In this document: piece by piece, positions 62,909-64,000 of the stretch | How positions within the stretch are numbered: position 1 is the stretch's first letter | Layout: each line of letters opens with the position of its first letter | Source: Candidatus Thiodiazotropha sp. LNASS1 | GTDB lineage: Bacteria > Pseudomonadota > Gammaproteobacteria > Chromatiales > Chromatiaceae | Length of the DNA: 64,000 nt | Direction of reading: 5' to 3' | Assembly: GCF_964212655.1 (NCBI RefSeq) | Contig: NZ_OZ156465.1 | Span: 496,001 to 560,000 of the forward strand | Notes under the pieces: model-generated | The model's input: only the letters and a program-made list of their open reading frames with translations | The model's database searches: none | What the model was told of the DNA's origin: nothing | Translations under genes and position numbers: made by a program

Positions 62909-64000
62909 TCAATAGGGGAAGTAGTTATCGGGTATCAGTATCGTGGCTTTCTTCTGAACCCGGTCATCCAGGTAGGGAAAGTCGATTGTATAGTGGAGGC
63001 CCCGGCTCTCCCGGCGTGATTGGGCCGAGCGGATGATCATATCCGCGACATCGACCAGGTTACGCAGTTCCAGCAGGTCGATAGTGACCCGGAAATTGCT
63101 GTAGTACTCGACGATCTCCCGGCGTAACAGATCGATTCGCCGGCATGCCCTCATCATACGCTTATTGCTGCGTACGATACCGACATAGTCCCACATGAAA
63201 TGGCGCAGTTCATCCCAGTTATGTGAGACCACGACCTCTTCATCGGGTTCGGTAACCCGGCTTTCATCCCAGGGCGTCAGTTTGGGAGGCTCAGGGGTCT
63301 CGGCATCCAGGAAATGGATATCCTGGGCGGCGAGGTTGGCGAAAACCAGACATTCCAACAAGGAGTTGCTGGCCATGCGATTTGCCCCATGCAGACCGGA
63401 GTAGGCGCTTTCGCCGATCACGTAGAGTCCGGCGATATCAGTCCGTGCCTGCTCGTCAGCCACCACGCCACCGCAGGTATAGTGGGCGGCCGGAACGACC
63501 GGTATCGGTTGCCGGGTGATATCGATGCCGAAGTCGAGACAGCGCTGATGGATGGTGGGAAAGTGCTCCTGTATGAAATCGGCGGATTTATGGCTGATAT
63601 CCAGATAGAGGCAGTCAGCACCGATGCGTTTCATCTCATGGTCGATGGCGCGGGCGACGATATCACGGGGCGCCAACTCTTCACGCTCGTCGAAACGATG
63701 CATGAAACGGCTGCCATCGGGGAGTTTCAACTGACCGCCTTCACCCCGGACTGCCTCTGAAATGAGAAAGCTTTTGGCCTCCGGATGGTAGAGGCAGGTG
63801 GGGTGAAACTGGATAAACTCCATATTAGCGACCCGACAACCGGCCCGCCAGGCCATGGCGATGCCATCACCCGTAGAGACATCGGGATTGCTTGTGTATT
63901 GATAGACTTTGCTCGCACCGCCTGTTGCCAGGACGACGAATCGAGCCCGGAAGGTTTCGACCTGGTTGTTTTTGTGGTCGAGGATATAGGCGCCATAACA
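62909..64000 (-). CDS. nadB: L-aspartate oxidase NadB (3' part, runs off window)
   Basis: The frame continues in step to base 64000, so the gene is cut at its 5' end. About 364 residues are seen, with [33 protein letters not shown], the active-site Arg region [23 protein letters not shown] and [19 protein letters not shown]. It oxidises aspartate to iminoaspartate with FAD in NAD synthesis. The C-terminus is IPDNYFPY. The FAD-binding N-terminus is outside. Confidence 0.93.
   Translation of the reverse strand, partial: CYGAYILDHKNNQVETFRARFVVLATGGASKVYQYTSNPDVSTGDGIAMAWRAGCRVANMEFIQFHPTCLYHPEAKSFLISEAVRGEGGQLKLPDGSRFMHRFDEREELAPRDIVARAIDHEMKRIGADCLYLDISHKSADFIQEHFPTIHQRCLDFGIDITRQPIPVVPAAHYTCGGVVADEQARTDIAGLYVIGESAYSGLHGANRMASNSLLECLVFANLAAQDIHFLDAETPEPPKLTPWDESRVTEPDEEVVVSHNWDELRHFMWDYVGIVRSNKRMMRACRRIDLLRREIVEYYSNFRVTIDLLELRNLVDVADMIIRSAQSRRESRGLHYTIDFPYLDDRVQKKATILIPDNYFPY

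Overview
The window is a stretch of bacterial chromosome, almost certainly from a gammaproteobacterium. Support comes from a Pseudomonas/Vibrio-style FleQ-FleS-FleR flagellar regulatory set followed by fliEFGHIJ, from rdgC, a tmcA-type tRNA acetyltransferase, nadB and nth, and from families typical of gamma- and betaproteobacteria (domains DUF971, DUF1841, SYLF). An environmental, metabolically versatile lineage such as the Chromatiales / sulfur-oxidiser group fits the mix of V-type ATPase, acetoacetyl-CoA synthetase, HypF and di-haem cytochrome. That placement is inference only. I saw no rRNA, tRNA, CRISPR array, transposase or integrase.

Layout. 0-16.7 kb: mixed genes. In order they are a Tat-signal protein cut by the window edge, an ATP/ADP-exchanger-like transporter, a 20-residue leucine-repeat protein, an SGNH hydrolase, two lipoproteins, an RstB/RstA-like two-component pair, an aminotransferase, acetoacetyl-CoA synthetase, an ECF sigma factor coupled to a di-haem cytochrome c, a SYLF protein and a FadL porin. 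16.9-25.5 kb: a nine-gene V/A-type ATPase operon on the minus strand, read G-C-I-K-F-E-A-B-D. 25.7-31.7 kb: DUF971, ferrochelatase, a protein of unknown function, PEP carboxykinase, endonuclease III and small proteins. 31.8-46.4 kb: PilZ and double-FHA proteins, fleQ, a sigma-54 promoter, fleSR, fliEFGHIJ and an EAL-HDOD protein, converging on fliK, an flhB-tail gene and a small secreted protein. 46.8-49.5 kb: a GYF/pentapeptide-repeat membrane protein, AMMECR1 (AmmeMemoRadiSam protein A) and RdgC. 49.8-53.2 kb: three nucleotide-sugar genes (UDP-GlcNAc dehydrogenase, WbpP/TviC epimerase, UDP-glucuronate epimerase). 53.5-64 kb: a B12-type radical SAM protein, TmcA, HypF, AmmeMemoRadiSam radical SAM enzyme and protein B (MEMO1), a RepB-type primase-like protein, and the 3' part of nadB.

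How the genes work together. The 32-46 kb block joins flagellar assembly to cyclic-di-GMP signalling: a PilZ receptor, a FleQ with the LFRS motif, and a degenerate EAL-HDOD protein. The V-ATPase genes overlap or nearly abut except for one 156-bp spacer carrying an inverted repeat. The least understood unit is the run hypF - radical SAM - MEMO - primase-like, whose AMMECR1 partner lies about 12 kb away on the other strand. Two copies of a 27-bp sequence, each in its own inverted repeat, sit near these two loci. The tmcA reading frame matches its family upstream of any usual start codon.
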